Shown here: positions 36,201 to 44,555 of the stretch, piece by piece
Layout: the number at the start of each line of letters is the position of its first letter
How positions within the stretch are numbered: the stretch's first letter is position 1
Assembly: GCF_001424145.1 (NCBI RefSeq)
Contig: NZ_LMQM01000013.1
Location: forward strand, 124,001 to 188,000
Reading direction: 5' to 3'
Source: Chryseobacterium sp. Leaf404
Lineage (GTDB): Bacteria; Bacteroidota; Bacteroidia; Flavobacteriales; Weeksellaceae
DNA: 64,000 bases
Position numbers and translations under genes: made by a program
The notes under the pieces: generated by a model
Told to the model about the DNA's origin: nothing
Seen by the model: the letters and a program-made list of their open reading frames with translations, nothing else
The model's database searches: none

Positions 36201-36695
36201 TACGGTAGTGGCCAGTATTATCCGAGAATAGGTTTTACATCTGAGACAAAGTGGAGTTTAGGCCCAATTGCAGATGACTTTACGATTGGCATTAATAACG
36301 ATGGAAGCGAAATTTTTAAGCTGACCCATTCATCAGCCTTCATCAATAATTCAGAAATCTGGCATGCAGGGAATTTCAATCCGGAAAGTCTTGTAGATGC
36401 ACAGAAATCAATTGATCTTCAATTTATTGGAAATCCGATAGATCTGAGTGACTTTACCGAAGGAAAATATCAGTTTAATATTCTGGTAAATGCATCTGCG
36501 GATATTGATCTCAGCAATTTCAAAAGAGAAGACTCCATTATTGTAAGAAATCCCCAGCCTTTTCCATTAAGAATTCAGATCAATGGTTCGGGAAATTACA
36601 TCGGGCTTAAAGAATACTCTACTACTATGTTCTATATGAGCAATGATGGAAGAATTGTTATGACCATGATGGGGCATACTGAAATTATAAACTAA
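33300..36695 (+). CDS. Tail-fibre-like adhesin with PA14-like and WHxGNF repeats
   Basis: An 1131-residue protein with phage tail-fibre/collar character. SKLGDTMSGNLTVPDASLNNHATNFQQL near residue 380 is a typical tail-fibre repeat. IWHxGNFxP repeats are at nt ~35068-35100, 35990-36030 and 36354-36390. A region at residues ~235-345 (WLFYKIKGGTG ... AFIHDDGCTIYINGIQVY) resembles a PA14-type carbohydrate-binding domain. Asn/Gly-rich, no signal peptide. It is likely the target-recognition protein of this cluster. No baseplate, sheath, or capsid gene is present nearby. Start ATG 33300 follows an ATG-AAT-TAA decoy by 6 bases. Longest of the operator-controlled genes after the 1367-aa one. Confidence 0.75.
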   Translation: MNTEENNNNNFSNGSNSFWEKMVSFWHNNRDFGQPEPFWKKKADLVNGTVPTNQLPSYVDDIIESETFQNLPASGEKGKIYIVISDNTQYRWSGSAYIQINSAEFQMTTNTYQEVNNVKRFINSNNHGYDLPIQAFGINGAKGGYFFYSAGMGTAQVNYDGNYFNFKNLNDSTYEKVRASEFVKSNSDNSKILLGGGGDKSISDFASILSLDNYTKTYKSLPYLPNTNVENKWLFYKIKGGTGVGTARTYERFDEDNIIMQGVIREGSDLVIGDNGDNYTGLLRTVLYSAIDKTISFAFIHDDGCTIYINGIQVYRNDIYNNSASATFNIKAGYSTIDFIWDEGNGADGISQIIPTIGSQVERIFLPQFVDFDIDTFVSKLGDTMSGNLTVPDASLNNHATNFQQLKKYAPIEKKRTYFHNGGPYNSTVVTRIYLPNTTVSDLVVRLNSSYHSGNAIGMIELHLIYGCNDGATWGWTSQIIKAFGNTTNWLFIDQTVHFDVAKNRNYINVHKNEPAVNPVFIEVEIRNNSNDLTDDSVFFEEDFNTPIINEKNLSYLDSSFIKQGGANYYIGWDGFENYLFKNDINQGYLWHSGNFNPEDQLPNDSNWLTHPTINKRKIIGELAWRNYGNGHTIFDASHGLTPTNINVDNKDSQVPWGPTFPTLMGFNGLNTYGVRVDNARIADGIAGYNLSNFVRIDVPQTIISKKTFTDTMIVQGENVNSGKTKLFLKNNASSDQNWALSHGSDYFTEGGFFIGTYIDGVFNWKMSVNSNGTIASNGEGNSQLWNQAYNWGNHSEQGYATQEWTSNSYFSKQGGDVNGKMKIIPGIGVTSNAPSAGDGSGASFLISGDNGLWGTAIGHNSSTGEAWLQPQRFDGGNNVFGIDIAPLGGVVKANGNEIWHKGNFKPADYQPAGDYILFNTDISTFSDRMFHTSFSSYTPEGLFSASATPLKTTTPGGKNIILGYRDYGSGQYYPRIGFTSETKWSLGPIADDFTIGINNDGSEIFKLTHSSAFINNSEIWHAGNFNPESLVDAQKSIDLQFIGNPIDLSDFTEGKYQFNILVNASADIDLSNFKREDSIIVRNPQPFPLRIQINGSGNYIGLKEYSTTMFYMSNDGRIVMTMMGHTEIIN

Positions 36696-36714
36696 ATAGT
36701 TTCAAAAAAAATAA

Positions 36715-36752
36715 AACACGTCAAGTTCTGTCGCTTTTCAGTCCTACTTTTG
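36715..36752 (+). promoter_or_regulatory. CGTCA-N5-TGTCG operator and promoter, copy 5 (1367-aa gene)
   Basis: Same 20-base element at 36715-36734, 10-11 base gap, TACTTTTG (36745-36752). A homologous ~235-base leader with a tiny ORF follows. Confidence 0.85.
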
Positions 36753-36820
36753 AATTATAAATAAAGCCGGAAAAGAATCCCAAAAACTTACTGAAATATT
36801 TAAAATTTATCATTAAAAAA

Positions 36821-36853
36821 ATGCTGAACAGCCAGAGCTATGTCAAAAAATAA
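36821..36853 (+). CDS. Leader peptide uORF (MLNSQSYVKK), 1367-aa gene leader
   Basis: A 10-codon frame, 69 bases after the promoter box, homologous to MMNSQNYV at 33119. The leader continues with GGTGG (36876-36880) / CCACT and ends with the same TTTTAATCTTAAAAAAACCT stretch before the start codon as in the fibre leader. Conservation suggests a regulatory leader, for example attenuation or translation control. Confidence 0.55.
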   Translation: MLNSQSYVKK

Positions 36854-36985
36854 GTATATGAATAATAGAAAATGAGGTGGATATAGATAGTCTGACACCA
36901 CTTAAAAAAATAAGACTTAACTGGGAAACCATTCTACTAAAAAGAACTTCCAAAAATTTTAATCTTAAAAAAACCTACAAAAACA

Positions 36986-39900
36986 ATGACAACAAACAAC
37001 AACTCTTCGCAAACACTATTCAGATTTGCGACCATGCGTAATCCACAGTTATCTGATCCTCAAAACAAAAAGAAAAGATTTATCTTCAGACCTGAGAATT
37101 CAGCTGACGTAAGTATCTATAACGTTAAACTACCACTGGATAAAACATTATCAGTAATCTCAAAAAAAATTGATGAACAAGAAGCTACTTACGATTTAGA
37201 TATCTATTCTGAGGATGATCTTAAATTATTCAATTCAGGAAATTTTTACGACCTGGCAGTTTGGGTAGCAAGAAATAAAGCCACTACCACTAAACAGGAA
37301 TTTGACACTAAAATAAATGCTTACAAGACAGCAGGAAATGTATTTCCATATTTTTCTGATCTCACCCGTCTTTGGGATAACCTTGTCTATCAAATCGTTA
37401 CGCAAAAAGATTTTTATACAAAAGAAACCATCATGCAGTTTTTACATTTGAATCATATTCTAGAAAATTATGATGGTACTGAACAATGCTTCAACGATAT
37501 TAAAAAAGCAAAAGTTGTATTGCCTAAAGAACTTTTTAAAGTAAAAGGTGCTGCAACTGCGGGAATTGAGTCAAATATTGCACAGAAAACAGCTTTCAAC
37601 AGCAGTGCGATGAAGTCTGCAGAAGCTCATCTAAATCTTCAGGATAATGAAAACCTAATGATTTCATTTCAGAAAACTGAAAAAGCGTTTAGAAAAAATG
37701 CTGATGCAGCTTACAAAATAGCATATAAAAGCTATGAGGCTGATACGAAACCGGCAGTAAAACAGATGCAGAAGGATATTGTTTCCGCAGACAACAGAAA
37801 GCTGATTTTCGAAACAAGAATCAATTATCTTAGTCAGCTCAGCGTTGCAGATCCGGAAAAATTCTATGCTAATGCAGAGCTTGAAATGGAACTCCACAGA
37901 CTGAAAGAAGACATTCTGAATATTAGCTATCCTGAGACTGAAATTCCCGAGTTCGTATTTGAAAATAAAGTTCTAGAAATCGATCCGGCAGCAATTGAAC
38001 GAACATTGAGTACAGAACAAAAAAATGCATTATGCAGATTATTCAATGCTCCGTCGGTTACTACTGCATTATCAGGAATCTCAACTTTTGATGAACTTTA
38101 TCAAAATATCACGCAAAATAATCAGGTCTTACAGCAGACTGTTTTAAATAATACATTTTTGCCTACGCAGGTTTCAACTAATATCGGTGGTGTGGTAATT
38201 CCTGTTAATAATCTTCCAAACTATCCATTAGGACAAATCCCTTTTAGCGTAAGAACATACTCAAGAAGCTCAACAGAATGGAGCCTTCTCTTTGTATTGT
38301 CAAATACAAATCAAATTATAAGTGGAAATTATAAAATTACAGTTAATGGAACTGATTTTACTTCTAGTAGCGTTTCAAATACAGGAAGCGGCACCACTTT
38401 ACTATTTGATGTTCCTAAAATTTTGGTTTCTCAAACTGCTTCTACAGGAGGATTTGTTTTACAGGGAGAAATTACTTTAGATGATGGAAATACCTATCTT
38501 TTAAATGTTACACTTATAAAAGACCCTACTGATTTAGACAGACTAACCAAAAGTCCACACTTTAAAGGAAATGCACTATTGGTAGCAAAAAAGCCTGAAA
38601 TTGTAGAACCTGAGAACCCTGAAAATCCAGAAGTACCTACTTTACCTAGTGAAGGAATCGACGGTCTCTTTATCCCTTCAGGCTTTGGTATGAAGAATAT
38701 CGGTATTGCAGATTACCGAAAAGTGGAGCAAAGTACCTATTGCTATGTTGAGGGCGATGTTGCTCATATTGAAAACATTATGGCTCGCGAATATAAAGAG
38801 CGTGCCACCAGAAGATTAAAGCGAAGCGAATCTCAAACAACCACATCTTCAGAAACAGAAAAAGAGAAGCTTACGGACACTACATCTACCGAAAGACATG
38901 AGATGCAGAGCGAGATCTCTAAAATTATGCAGGAAGCAAAAGATTTTGCAGCAAATGCAGGGGTCGTAGCAAATTGGAAAATTGGTGATGCTGGTTTCAG
39001 CGCAAGTGCTAATGCAAGCTATGCGACTCATAATTCTAAAGAAGAAAGCAACCGTCAGGCAGTTACAGAAGCAAAAGACATTACTGCAAGAGCTTTAGAC
39101 AGAATTGTAACTAAGGTAAAAGAAGAGCGTATTGATAAAATTCTTGAAGAATATGAGGAAAATAACAAACATGGTTTCGACAACACCAAAGGTAACAGTC
39201 ATGTAGTTGGTGTATACAGATGGGTAGATAAAGTTGTGAAAAATCAAATCTACAATTATGGCAAACGTATGATGTTTGAGTTTATGATTCCTGAACCAGC
39301 AAAACTTCACAAATTAGGAATGACATCTAAAAGTTCCGAAAATACGATTGTGAAACCTATAGATCCTAGAACAGCAGATTTTCATAAAATGGAAAATAGC
39401 GCTTCACTGGACGGTATTTTGGGTGAGACAGTTTTAAAATACTGGGCTGGAAAATTCAACATCGAAGCAGATGAAAAACCAAAAGAAATAATTTATCTGG
39501 GAAAAGCCTTTGAATTTGCAAGTAATGATCATAATCAGGCTCAAACAAAGGCAGGTATGATTAATATTGCCGAAGGATACAGAACTATTGAAGCGTGTGC
39601 TTCATTATCCTGCTCAGGACCTGGAGGAAATACGGGTTGGGGTTCAACAATTTTCATCAGTATGGGAAATGTCACTAGACATTATCCTTATCAGCACACT
39701 CCAGAGAGAAATACCGGTTTTATGACTGTTGCAGAATTTAAGGACGAATTCCCTGTTTCGGTAGGATTTACTAATCTTCACATTTTAGATTTAAACGTAA
39801 GTGTAAAGTGCCAGCTTACCCAAGAAGCTAAAAATGCTTGGCTTCAAAAAACTTTCAACAAAATCATAGAGGCCTATGAAATCGAGCTTGAAAAATACAA

Positions 39901-41089
39901 TCAGGTTTTAGCAGAAGCAAGAGCGCTGGGAGTACAGATCAAAGGTTCAAACCCCGGTTTCTACAGAAAAATTGAAAATACAATTTTACGAAAAAACTGT
40001 ATTTCTTATATGTTGGATCAGGATCCTAATGTTGAGCTTACTTTTGGGAAGAAGAGATACAAAACCAATAACGGTTTGGCTGAAACTTTCCTTAACACAA
40101 ACATTAAGGTAGATGAAAAACTGGATCAGTATGCAGCGTTTGTAAAATTCATGGAACAGGCTTTTGAGTGGGATATTATGAGTTACTACCTGTATCCTTT
40201 CTACTGGGGAGAAGACAAATCATGGCCGGATCTTTATCAGTTTGAAGACAATGACCCTACCTTCAGAGCATTTATGCAGTCTGGTATGGCAAGAGTAATT
40301 GTTACAGTAAGACCTGGATTTGAAGAAGCGGTAAGACATTATCTTTCTACAGGTCAGATCTGGAATGGCGGAGAAGTACCGGTAATCGATGATGAACTAT
40401 TCTTATCAATTGTAGACGAGCTTCGATCTGCAGAAGGAACAAAAGAAGGAGAGCCATGGAGAGAAAAAATTCCTACAGCTTTAACAATTCTTCAGGCAGA
40501 TTCTATCGGTTTGAGAGTTGAAAAAGCTTTGCCTTGTAACTGTGAACCAGGAGTGAAATTTGACGATCAGCTGGGAGAAATGTGCGGAAGCAATTTTGCG
40601 CTCAACAATAACCAGGTTGGTCAGTCATCTGATAAATGGGTAGAGATCAGTTTTAATGAAATGGATGATATATCATTCAAGACAATTCAAGATTATGTTG
40701 ATGCCGGTGTTTATCCTAAAACATTTGAGTGTCTTGGAAATACATTTGAAATAGGAGACGAATTGGATAAATCCGAACCTTCCATAAAGCTCTATAAAAG
40801 AATTGCCGATGAAATCTCACAGATTGAAGGCGTGGAAGCTTATCCTACAGGAGAAAATGGTATCACTTTTAAAGTAAACGCAAGACTTATTAAAAACTTT
40901 GATTTTGGCGAAGTAGATGCTAATCCTGAAGAAAAGAAATTTGCCTTCACTACTGATGCAGATACCTATTTGAAAGTTACATCGCCAGTGGTACAATTTG
41001 GAATAGAGAAAATTTTAGATAAAGACGGGCAGACTCTTACTTCTGATGAGTATAGCAATCAGGCTCCGCTTTCTAAATTTTTAGTGTAA
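36986..41089 (+). CDS. Unknown 1367-aa protein with central coiled-coil YRWVDK region
   Basis: Not recognised. The N-terminal ~500 residues are helical, then about residues 385-520 form a beta-rich segment (VSTNIGGVVIPVNNLP ... VNGTDFTSSS). Residues ~590-760 are a charged coiled region (REYKERATRRLKRSESQTTTSSETEKEKLTDTTS), with VVGVYRWVDKVVKNQIYNYGKRMMFEFMIPEP near ~745-775. I recall similar blocks in large unnamed proteins of diverse bacteria but cannot verify it. The C-terminal part has two CNC/CG patches (LPCNCEPGVKF). No signal peptide or transmembrane span. Preceded by the shared operator and leader; followed by hairpins and the toxin gene, so probably a carrier or scaffold for it. Confidence 0.6.
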   Translation: MTTNNNSSQTLFRFATMRNPQLSDPQNKKKRFIFRPENSADVSIYNVKLPLDKTLSVISKKIDEQEATYDLDIYSEDDLKLFNSGNFYDLAVWVARNKATTTKQEFDTKINAYKTAGNVFPYFSDLTRLWDNLVYQIVTQKDFYTKETIMQFLHLNHILENYDGTEQCFNDIKKAKVVLPKELFKVKGAATAGIESNIAQKTAFNSSAMKSAEAHLNLQDNENLMISFQKTEKAFRKNADAAYKIAYKSYEADTKPAVKQMQKDIVSADNRKLIFETRINYLSQLSVADPEKFYANAELEMELHRLKEDILNISYPETEIPEFVFENKVLEIDPAAIERTLSTEQKNALCRLFNAPSVTTALSGISTFDELYQNITQNNQVLQQTVLNNTFLPTQVSTNIGGVVIPVNNLPNYPLGQIPFSVRTYSRSSTEWSLLFVLSNTNQIISGNYKITVNGTDFTSSSVSNTGSGTTLLFDVPKILVSQTASTGGFVLQGEITLDDGNTYLLNVTLIKDPTDLDRLTKSPHFKGNALLVAKKPEIVEPENPENPEVPTLPSEGIDGLFIPSGFGMKNIGIADYRKVEQSTYCYVEGDVAHIENIMAREYKERATRRLKRSESQTTTSSETEKEKLTDTTSTERHEMQSEISKIMQEAKDFAANAGVVANWKIGDAGFSASANASYATHNSKEESNRQAVTEAKDITARALDRIVTKVKEERIDKILEEYEENNKHGFDNTKGNSHVVGVYRWVDKVVKNQIYNYGKRMMFEFMIPEPAKLHKLGMTSKSSENTIVKPIDPRTADFHKMENSASLDGILGETVLKYWAGKFNIEADEKPKEIIYLGKAFEFASNDHNQAQTKAGMINIAEGYRTIEACASLSCSGPGGNTGWGSTIFISMGNVTRHYPYQHTPERNTGFMTVAEFKDEFPVSVGFTNLHILDLNVSVKCQLTQEAKNAWLQKTFNKIIEAYEIELEKYNQVLAEARALGVQIKGSNPGFYRKIENTILRKNCISYMLDQDPNVELTFGKKRYKTNNGLAETFLNTNIKVDEKLDQYAAFVKFMEQAFEWDIMSYYLYPFYWGEDKSWPDLYQFEDNDPTFRAFMQSGMARVIVTVRPGFEEAVRHYLSTGQIWNGGEVPVIDDELFLSIVDELRSAEGTKEGEPWREKIPTALTILQADSIGLRVEKALPCNCEPGVKFDDQLGEMCGSNFALNNNQVGQSSDKWVEISFNEMDDISFKTIQDYVDAGVYPKTFECLGNTFEIGDELDKSEPSIKLYKRIADEISQIEGVEAYPTGENGITFKVNARLIKNFDFGEVDANPEEKKFAFTTDADTYLKVTSPVVQFGIEKILDKDGQTLTSDEYSNQAPLSKFLV

Positions 41090-41115
41090 TCTTTTTAAAA
41101 TTTTCAATCATGAAT

Positions 41116-41167
41116 CGGGCAAAACCCGAGGTTACATGGCAGCACTTTATCGTGCTGCCTTATAACC
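41116..41167 (+). other. Tandem hairpins between the 1367-aa and toxin genes
   Basis: CGGG (41116-41119) / CCCG (41125-41128), then GGCAGCAC (41138-41145) / GTGCTGCC (41152-41159) inside an outer GGTTA / TAACC. No T run follows, so it may be an mRNA-processing or stabilising structure in a shared transcript, or a weak terminator. Confidence 0.6.
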
Positions 41168-41223
41168 ATCATGAAATTTTGAAAGTGAATAATGAATTGT
41201 TTAACAACTAAAAACGAAGAAAA

Positions 41224-43818
41224 ATGAGTGATTTTAAAAATATTGTTGAATTTTTTCGACTTCGGAGAAGATCAGAAGAAGCGGAAAAAAATCTTGCTCC
41301 GGAAACGGAAACACTTTTGAATAGCATAGAAGATGACACCAATTATAAGGTAGACAAATATACTTTTGAAACAAATTTTAACAAATACAAACGTATTTTT
41401 AATTTTTTAGATGATAGTATTGATGAAAAAATTTACATCTTAGAAACACCTACAGAAAAAAAATATTTCGTAAAAGTATCAATTAACCAGTATCGCAATC
41501 TCCAAGATGGAACTTTGGGAATTATTTCCGTTAATTCTGCCAAAGAACTGACAATCGACTTTGATACAAGTGCCTACATTTATGACAGTGACAAACACAG
41601 AGTTGTGACGGTGGTAACATCAATAAATGAAGTCGTTATTTTTCCTGATATTATATCTTACGATCCAAATAGTGAATTCATGAAGGATATTGAAGATGGT
41701 GAAACTTTGGATTACGATTATAAAGATGATGTCACTACTTTTGGGAAAATTATAAAAGTGCTTTTTGATAATGTATCTTATATTTGGGAAAACCCTGACA
41801 AAAAAGTAAATATAATTAAAGCCAACAAAGCCGGTAAAATCAATCTAATACCTTATTTAGATGTAGATTACCGACATTGGAATTATACTCTGAAATACCG
41901 ATACTACGAAAAAAGTTATCGTCCAAAAAACCATTTGAAAAATGATGAATGTGCCATTGTAATAAAGTTTACAAGTATTGGAGGTTTACTTTCTTATCTT
42001 AATGAAACCTTGTTTAGTCAGGGATTTTCTATAGAAGAAGGAGAAAATGAAAATATTATCAGAGATTATTTTAGGTATCAGTTTAGGATTCAGATTATTA
42101 AAGCTATAGAAGATAGCCTAAAATACAATCCTACTAAGAAAGAATATGAGGATGCAATGAAAACCCTTTTCTATTTACCGGAATCTGTGACATCGATATT
42201 TAGTGATGATTTTTTATGGATGCTTCTAGAGATGGCAATAAAAGGAGACAATCTCACCAACAAAACAAATATCGCTGAAGAGAATATCTTTGTGAAACTT
42301 CTAAAGGTGATTTTGGAAAAAGAAGGCAGAGAAGTACGATTGATGAACTGGTTTCTTGAGGTAATAAAAGACGGAGATAAAAACATTACGAAGTTTGAAT
42401 TTATTTATGATAGAATCAATGGTGCTAATTTTATCGAATTTGTAAAACTGATTAATAAAGCTTGGAAAAAATCAAGATTTATTTATCCAGACACAGAAAA
42501 AAATTCTGAATTTGCTACCACAGACGGGCTGCTATTTTTACCATACAGTTCCGAAAAAACATTGGGCTTTTATTTCAGCAATGTAAGCCTGTCTTTCGAA
42601 ACCCATCATCAAAAAGGAAGATTACTGAAAACTGAGTATGAAACGGGTAAAACCCAAAAAGTGACTAAAGTACATCCTAAAGCGGGAACTTATGAGGTTG
42701 ACGAAGAAATAGTAGATCAGTTCTGGTATCATCCTTTCTATCCTATTTACCTGAAGGACATAGAAAAGCAGGAAACAGATATCAAGCTGGACTCTATTGT
42801 TCCTGCCTTTATGCTAAAGGCCAATCAAGAAAAGCAATTCTGGAGCAACGTCATCACTACGGCAGAATATGCTGCAGATATTTTAACGACTATTTCGGGA
42901 GTAGGAAATATTGCAAAGTTCAGATATTTGGCTAAGTTTGCAAGTAAAGCTGGTAATCTCCGCTTTGTAAGTGAGGCAGGTAGAGCAGTAGTAGCGGCAA
43001 GAAAAGCTGTGGCAGCAACGGCAGCAGTAGTAGAAATTACCAGCGGTACGGTAAATGCATTATTGAAACTTACCGGTGCAAGAGATACAGAATGGGGTAA
43101 AGCATTATCTGAATATCTATTTTGGCTAGAGTTATTATCTTTATCGGGTGAACTTACAGTCGCAATTCACAATGGGTTGAGGAAAAGTGCTAAAAAACTG
43201 GTAGAAAAACCGGAAGATGCAGCCGAGCTGGAAAAACAACTTGATGATTTAGTTGAAAACGGACAGCTTTCTCGCAGACAGGCCGATGAAGCTATTGACG
43301 AATTAACTAAAGTTGCAGGACTTGACATGAGGCAAGTTGATTTATTTCCTGGAGGAAGTCAGTTTGAAGTCTTATCTTCAAATCTGTTAAAAAAATACAT
43401 TCGTGAGCTTGATTTGAAAATGTTAAAGCATAACTTAAAACTTGAAATAGTTTGGATAGATGAAACACATAACATGTATCTTACGGGATTAAAAGGTAGA
43501 GTTCTGGTATATGAGAGTGGTCCTATTAAACTTCTGATAAGAAAAAACTGTCCTAAAATGGCATGGTTTCATGAAAATGTTCATATCGATGACTTATTAA
43601 AATTAGGTAGAAAAAACTATAGAAAAATGGTTGCTGAAAAACCTTGGGAGTTGGAATGGAATGTTTGGGAAGAAATTTACAAAACCAAAAATAAATACCG
43701 AGAAGAAGAATTAGTCAGTGCCTACAAATATGTTAAATATTTTTTCAAAGAGAATAAGCAGCCCTTTTTGGAAAATCAAGAAATGGAAAAGTTAATTTTA
43801 AAATATTCAATAAAATAA
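41224..43818 (+). CDS. Polymorphic-toxin-like protein with C-terminal HENVH zincin domain
   Basis: An 864-residue protein. The N-terminal ~550 residues have no recognised domain. A helical, small-residue-rich segment (residues ~560-640, TAEYAADILTTISGVGNIAKF ... AARKAVAATAAVVEITSG) precedes a linker (AAELEKQLDDLVENGQLSRRQADEAID) and a C-terminal ~170-residue toxin-like domain holding MAWFHENVHIDD, a zincin HExxH (H783, E784, H787). This is the layout of polymorphic toxins: carrier, linker, variable C-terminal enzyme. No signal peptide. The next gene starts 2 bases after the stop and is a good immunity candidate. Substrate of the peptidase is unknown. Confidence 0.78.
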   Translation: MSDFKNIVEFFRLRRRSEEAEKNLAPETETLLNSIEDDTNYKVDKYTFETNFNKYKRIFNFLDDSIDEKIYILETPTEKKYFVKVSINQYRNLQDGTLGIISVNSAKELTIDFDTSAYIYDSDKHRVVTVVTSINEVVIFPDIISYDPNSEFMKDIEDGETLDYDYKDDVTTFGKIIKVLFDNVSYIWENPDKKVNIIKANKAGKINLIPYLDVDYRHWNYTLKYRYYEKSYRPKNHLKNDECAIVIKFTSIGGLLSYLNETLFSQGFSIEEGENENIIRDYFRYQFRIQIIKAIEDSLKYNPTKKEYEDAMKTLFYLPESVTSIFSDDFLWMLLEMAIKGDNLTNKTNIAEENIFVKLLKVILEKEGREVRLMNWFLEVIKDGDKNITKFEFIYDRINGANFIEFVKLINKAWKKSRFIYPDTEKNSEFATTDGLLFLPYSSEKTLGFYFSNVSLSFETHHQKGRLLKTEYETGKTQKVTKVHPKAGTYEVDEEIVDQFWYHPFYPIYLKDIEKQETDIKLDSIVPAFMLKANQEKQFWSNVITTAEYAADILTTISGVGNIAKFRYLAKFASKAGNLRFVSEAGRAVVAARKAVAATAAVVEITSGTVNALLKLTGARDTEWGKALSEYLFWLELLSLSGELTVAIHNGLRKSAKKLVEKPEDAAELEKQLDDLVENGQLSRRQADEAIDELTKVAGLDMRQVDLFPGGSQFEVLSSNLLKKYIRELDLKMLKHNLKLEIVWIDETHNMYLTGLKGRVLVYESGPIKLLIRKNCPKMAWFHENVHIDDLLKLGRKNYRKMVAEKPWELEWNVWEEIYKTKNKYREEELVSAYKYVKYFFKENKQPFLENQEMEKLILKYSIK

Positions 43819-43820
43819 TT

Positions 43821-44129
43821 ATGAAACATACAGAAGATCAGATAAAAAAAATCATAGCAAAGGTTTATAAAGATTTAAAATTGGATCATAATGATCAATA
43901 CCCTATAAGACTAATTTTTTGGAAGAAAGAGGATAAGGATAACAGATTTAATATGGATTATTGGGCTGGATGCTATGACTATTCAAAAGGTTTCCCGCCT
44001 AATGAAATATATGAAAATTACATAATCACAATAAGTGATAAGGATAAAACACCTATATCTTTATTGATTTCTTTCGAAGAGCTTAAGATTAATTTAGATA
44101 AAAATGGAAATTATGCTTTTGACAAATAG
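43821..44129 (+). CDS. Putative immunity protein
   Basis: A 102-residue acidic-basic soluble protein (MKHTEDQIKKIIAKVYKDLK) starting two bases after the toxin stop, so translationally coupled. No recognised family. Its size, charge and position fit an immunity protein that neutralises the HENVH toxin; this is inference from layout only. A terminator follows it. Confidence 0.65.
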   Translation: MKHTEDQIKKIIAKVYKDLKLDHNDQYPIRLIFWKKEDKDNRFNMDYWAGCYDYSKGFPPNEIYENYIITISDKDKTPISLLISFEELKINLDKNGNYAFDK

Positions 44130-44157
44130 ATAATGAAAAAATATATATTGTCACACT

Positions 44158-44186
44158 GCCGCACGATTCTATCGTGTGGCTTTTTT
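44158..44186 (+). terminator. Intrinsic terminator after the immunity gene
   Basis: GCCGCACGAT (44158-44167) pairs with ATCGTGTGGC (44171-44180, one G-T pair), followed by TTTTTT. The ~290 bases after it before the WYL operator are AT-rich without a gene. Confidence 0.88.
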
Positions 44187-44471
44187 AAACATAATTCTCA
44201 CAATTGTATTATTTTTATCTTATATAAACATAATAACGAGTCAAAATTACATTTCAAAAATTAACTTATCGAACTATGAAGGAGTCTGAACAAGTATATA
44301 ATGCTATTAAAAATGATGTTAAATATATACATTATGTAAAATAATAAAATCTATATTTATAAGTTTTTGCTATCATAGGCTGGCTGAATGTATTTAGCAG
44401 AAATGATACAAATACATTTTTTTTGAAAACTTAATAAAATATTCCAAAATTTATCCACAAAAAATAAAACA

Positions 44472-44505
44472 CGACATCTTTTGTCGCATTAAGCCAATAT
44501 ATTTG
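44472..44505 (+). promoter_or_regulatory. Palindromic CGACA-N5-TGTCG operator and promoter, copy 6 (WYL gene)
   Basis: CGACATCTTTTGTCG at 44472-44486 is a perfect 5-5 inverted repeat with a 5-base spacer, 11 bases before TATATTTG (44498-44505). Same right half and spacing as copies 1, 2, 4 and 5, so the WYL protein may control its own and the other genes. Confidence 0.8.
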
Positions 44506-44555
44506 GTGTAGCAATTTTTAGTAATAAGATTGCAGGCATAAAAAACAAATATTAG

